Source: Clostridia bacterium (GTDB lineage Bacteria > Bacillota > Clostridia > Christensenellales > Aristaeellaceae). Taken from it: a stretch of 6,631 bases of DNA. The position numbers were made by a program, and so were the translations under genes. How positions within the stretch are numbered: position 1 is the first letter of the stretch; each line of letters starts with the position of its first letter. Under the pieces are notes generated by a model. That model had not been told where the DNA came from. It saw only the letters and a program-made list of their open reading frames with translations, and made no database searches. This document shows, one piece after another, positions 5,487 to 6,631 of this stretch. The DNA is taken from assembly GCA_900754755.1 (NCBI GenBank), contig CAAEEC010000091.1, forward strand, positions 1 to 6,631. The letters are read 5' to 3'.

Positions 5487-6631
5487 GTGAAAGCCATCAT
5501 CATGGCCGGCGGCGAAGGTTCGCGGCTGCGGCCTCTCACATGCGACTGTCCCAAGCCCATGGTTCGTTTTTTGGACAAGCCCATCCTGGAATACGCGCTC
5601 TTGCACCTGAAGGCGCACGGCGTAACAGACGTGGGCATCACCCTGGGCTATTTGCCCGACCGCATCAAAGACGCTTTTGGCGATGGCGAATCGCTGGGGA
5701 TTTCGCTGCGCTATTACACGGAGCGGCAGCCTCTTGGCACGGCGGGCGGCGTGAAACAGGCGCAAGACATGCTCACAGAAACCTTCTGCGTGCTTTCTGG
5801 CGATGGCATCACGGACATCGACCTTTCCCAGGCGCTCGCCTGGCACAAGGAGCGCGGCGCGCTGGCAACGCTGGTGCTCAAGCATGTGGAAAACCCGCTG
5901 GAGTATGGCGTCGTGGTGGCGGGCGCGGACGGGCGCGTGCGCAGCTTTCACGAAAAACCCGATTGGGGCGAGGTGCTTTCTGACACGGTAAACACCGGCA
6001 TCTATATCCTAGAACCGGAAATCCTCTCCCACATTCCCGACGGGCGCGCCTACGATTTTGGGCGCGAACTGTTCCCCCGCCTGGTAGAAAAGGGCGAAGC
6101 CATCTTCGCGCTGGCCATGGACGGTTACTGGTGCGACATCGGCGACACGGGCGCGTACCTGCGCGCGCATTGCGACGCGCTGGATGGGAAAATCCGCCTG
6201 CCCTTGCCCGCGCGCACCGGCGGCGTGTTCCGCGCCAAGAGCGCGCGCGTGGATCGCTCCGCCATTCTGGAAGCCCCTTGCTTCATCGGGGAAAACGCGG
6301 TGATCGGCGCGGGCGCGCGTATCGGGCCTTATAGTGTGATCGGCGCGGACGCCCAGGTGGGCGCGCGCGTTAGCGTCAAACGCAGCGTGCTGTGGCAAGG
6401 CGCTTGCGCGCAAGAAGGCAGCCAATTGCGCGCCTGCGTGCTCGTCAACGGCGCTTGCATGCGGCCGGAATCTTCCGCGTTTGAGGAAAGCGTGCTGGGC
6501 GAAAACTCCGTTCTGGGCGCGCGCGCGACGCTGCTGCCGGGCGTGAAGATCTGGCCAGGCAAACAAATCGGCGAAGGCGAACGCGTGGCGGCCAACGTGG
6601 TGTGGGGCACGGGACACAGCGCTTCCTTTGA
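5487..6631 (+). CDS. NDP-sugar pyrophosphorylase with beta-helix domain, probably fused to a phosphosugar mutase (first 381 residues)
   Basis: This enzyme joins an NTP and a sugar-1-phosphate to give an NDP-sugar for cell-envelope or exopolysaccharide synthesis, in the cytoplasm. The nucleotidyltransferase domain (1-235) begins with MAGGEGSRLRPLT at 6-18 and continues with PKPM at 22-25, PLGTAGGV at 82-89, SGDGITDID at 104-112 (metal-binding Asp106), ENPLEYGVV at 135-143, EKPDWGEV at 156-163 and NTGIYI at 169-174. YWCDIGD at 214-220 closes the fold. From about 250 hexapeptide-like repeats (FIGENAVIGAGARIGPYSVIG) form a left-handed beta-helix. Clostridial relatives with this layout continue into a phosphomannomutase/phosphoglucomutase domain. 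Here the frame is still open at base 6631 (last two bases GA start a new codon), so the gene is cut. The TGA at the window end is out of frame. The GTG start has a good ribosome site. The nucleotide and sugar cannot be told from this; GDP-mannose or UDP/dTDP-glucose are the main candidates. Confidence 0.92.
   Translation, partial: MKAIIMAGGEGSRLRPLTCDCPKPMVRFLDKPILEYALLHLKAHGVTDVGITLGYLPDRIKDAFGDGESLGISLRYYTERQPLGTAGGVKQAQDMLTETFCVLSGDGITDIDLSQALAWHKERGALATLVLKHVENPLEYGVVVAGADGRVRSFHEKPDWGEVLSDTVNTGIYILEPEILSHIPDGRAYDFGRELFPRLVEKGEAIFALAMDGYWCDIGDTGAYLRAHCDALDGKIRLPLPARTGGVFRAKSARVDRSAILEAPCFIGENAVIGAGARIGPYSVIGADAQVGARVSVKRSVLWQGACAQEGSQLRACVLVNGACMRPESSAFEESVLGENSVLGARATLLPGVKIWPGKQIGEGERVAANVVWGTGHSASF

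Noticed and set aside
6629..6631. TGA at the very end as the stop of the nucleotidyltransferase gene
   Set aside because: Counting codons from 5487 puts the last full codon (TTT) at 6627-6629 and leaves GA as the start of the next codon, so this TGA is out of frame and the gene continues past the window.
1..6631. CRISPR array, insertion sequence, tRNA or attachment site
   Set aside because: No regularly spaced repeats, transposase-like frame, terminal inverted repeats or tRNA-like cloverleaf were seen by eye on either strand.

Overview
The window looks like part of a GC-rich chromosome from an anaerobic Gram-positive bacterium, most likely a Clostridia-type member of the Bacillota. The evidence is a clostridial-style GlpP antiterminator, strong AGGAGG-type ribosome binding sites, a two-domain-type sugar nucleotidyltransferase and GCGCGC-rich coding DNA. 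The lineage is an inference; no rRNA or tRNA is present to fix it. I see no mobile element, CRISPR array, tRNA or rRNA.

Minus strand, about 5190 down to 1: five tightly packed genes that look like one operon read leftwards from a promoter at 5161-5188. In transcription order they are: a polytopic membrane protein of the DUF1538 family with two homologous halves (5127-3592); a protein made of two fused PII-like signalling domains (3595-2867, 4-bp ATGA overlap); a cytoplasmic GH42 beta-galactosidase (2850-835); a small bacterial PH-domain protein with an acidic tail (825-427); and the N-terminal 146 residues of the glycerol-3-phosphate-responsive antiterminator GlpP (440-1, 14-bp overlap, cut by the window edge).

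Plus strand, from about 5220: a divergent promoter, a long leader carrying a perfect 12-bp hairpin followed by a T tract, and then the first 381 residues of an NDP-sugar pyrophosphorylase (GTG start at 5487). Its frame is still open at the window end. It resembles the clostridial proteins in which a nucleotidyltransferase and a left-handed beta-helix are followed by a phosphosugar mutase domain.

How the genes may work together: the membrane protein and tandem PII protein probably form a transporter-sensor pair, comparable in principle to AmtB-GlnK. The beta-galactosidase hydrolyses imported galactosides. GlpP would couple downstream genes to glycerol-3-phosphate. The divergent gene feeds sugar-nucleotide synthesis. 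The points most worth following up are the tandem-PII/DUF1538 pair, its placement with a glycosidase and GlpP, and the terminator-like hairpin directly ahead of the nucleotidyltransferase ribosome binding site.
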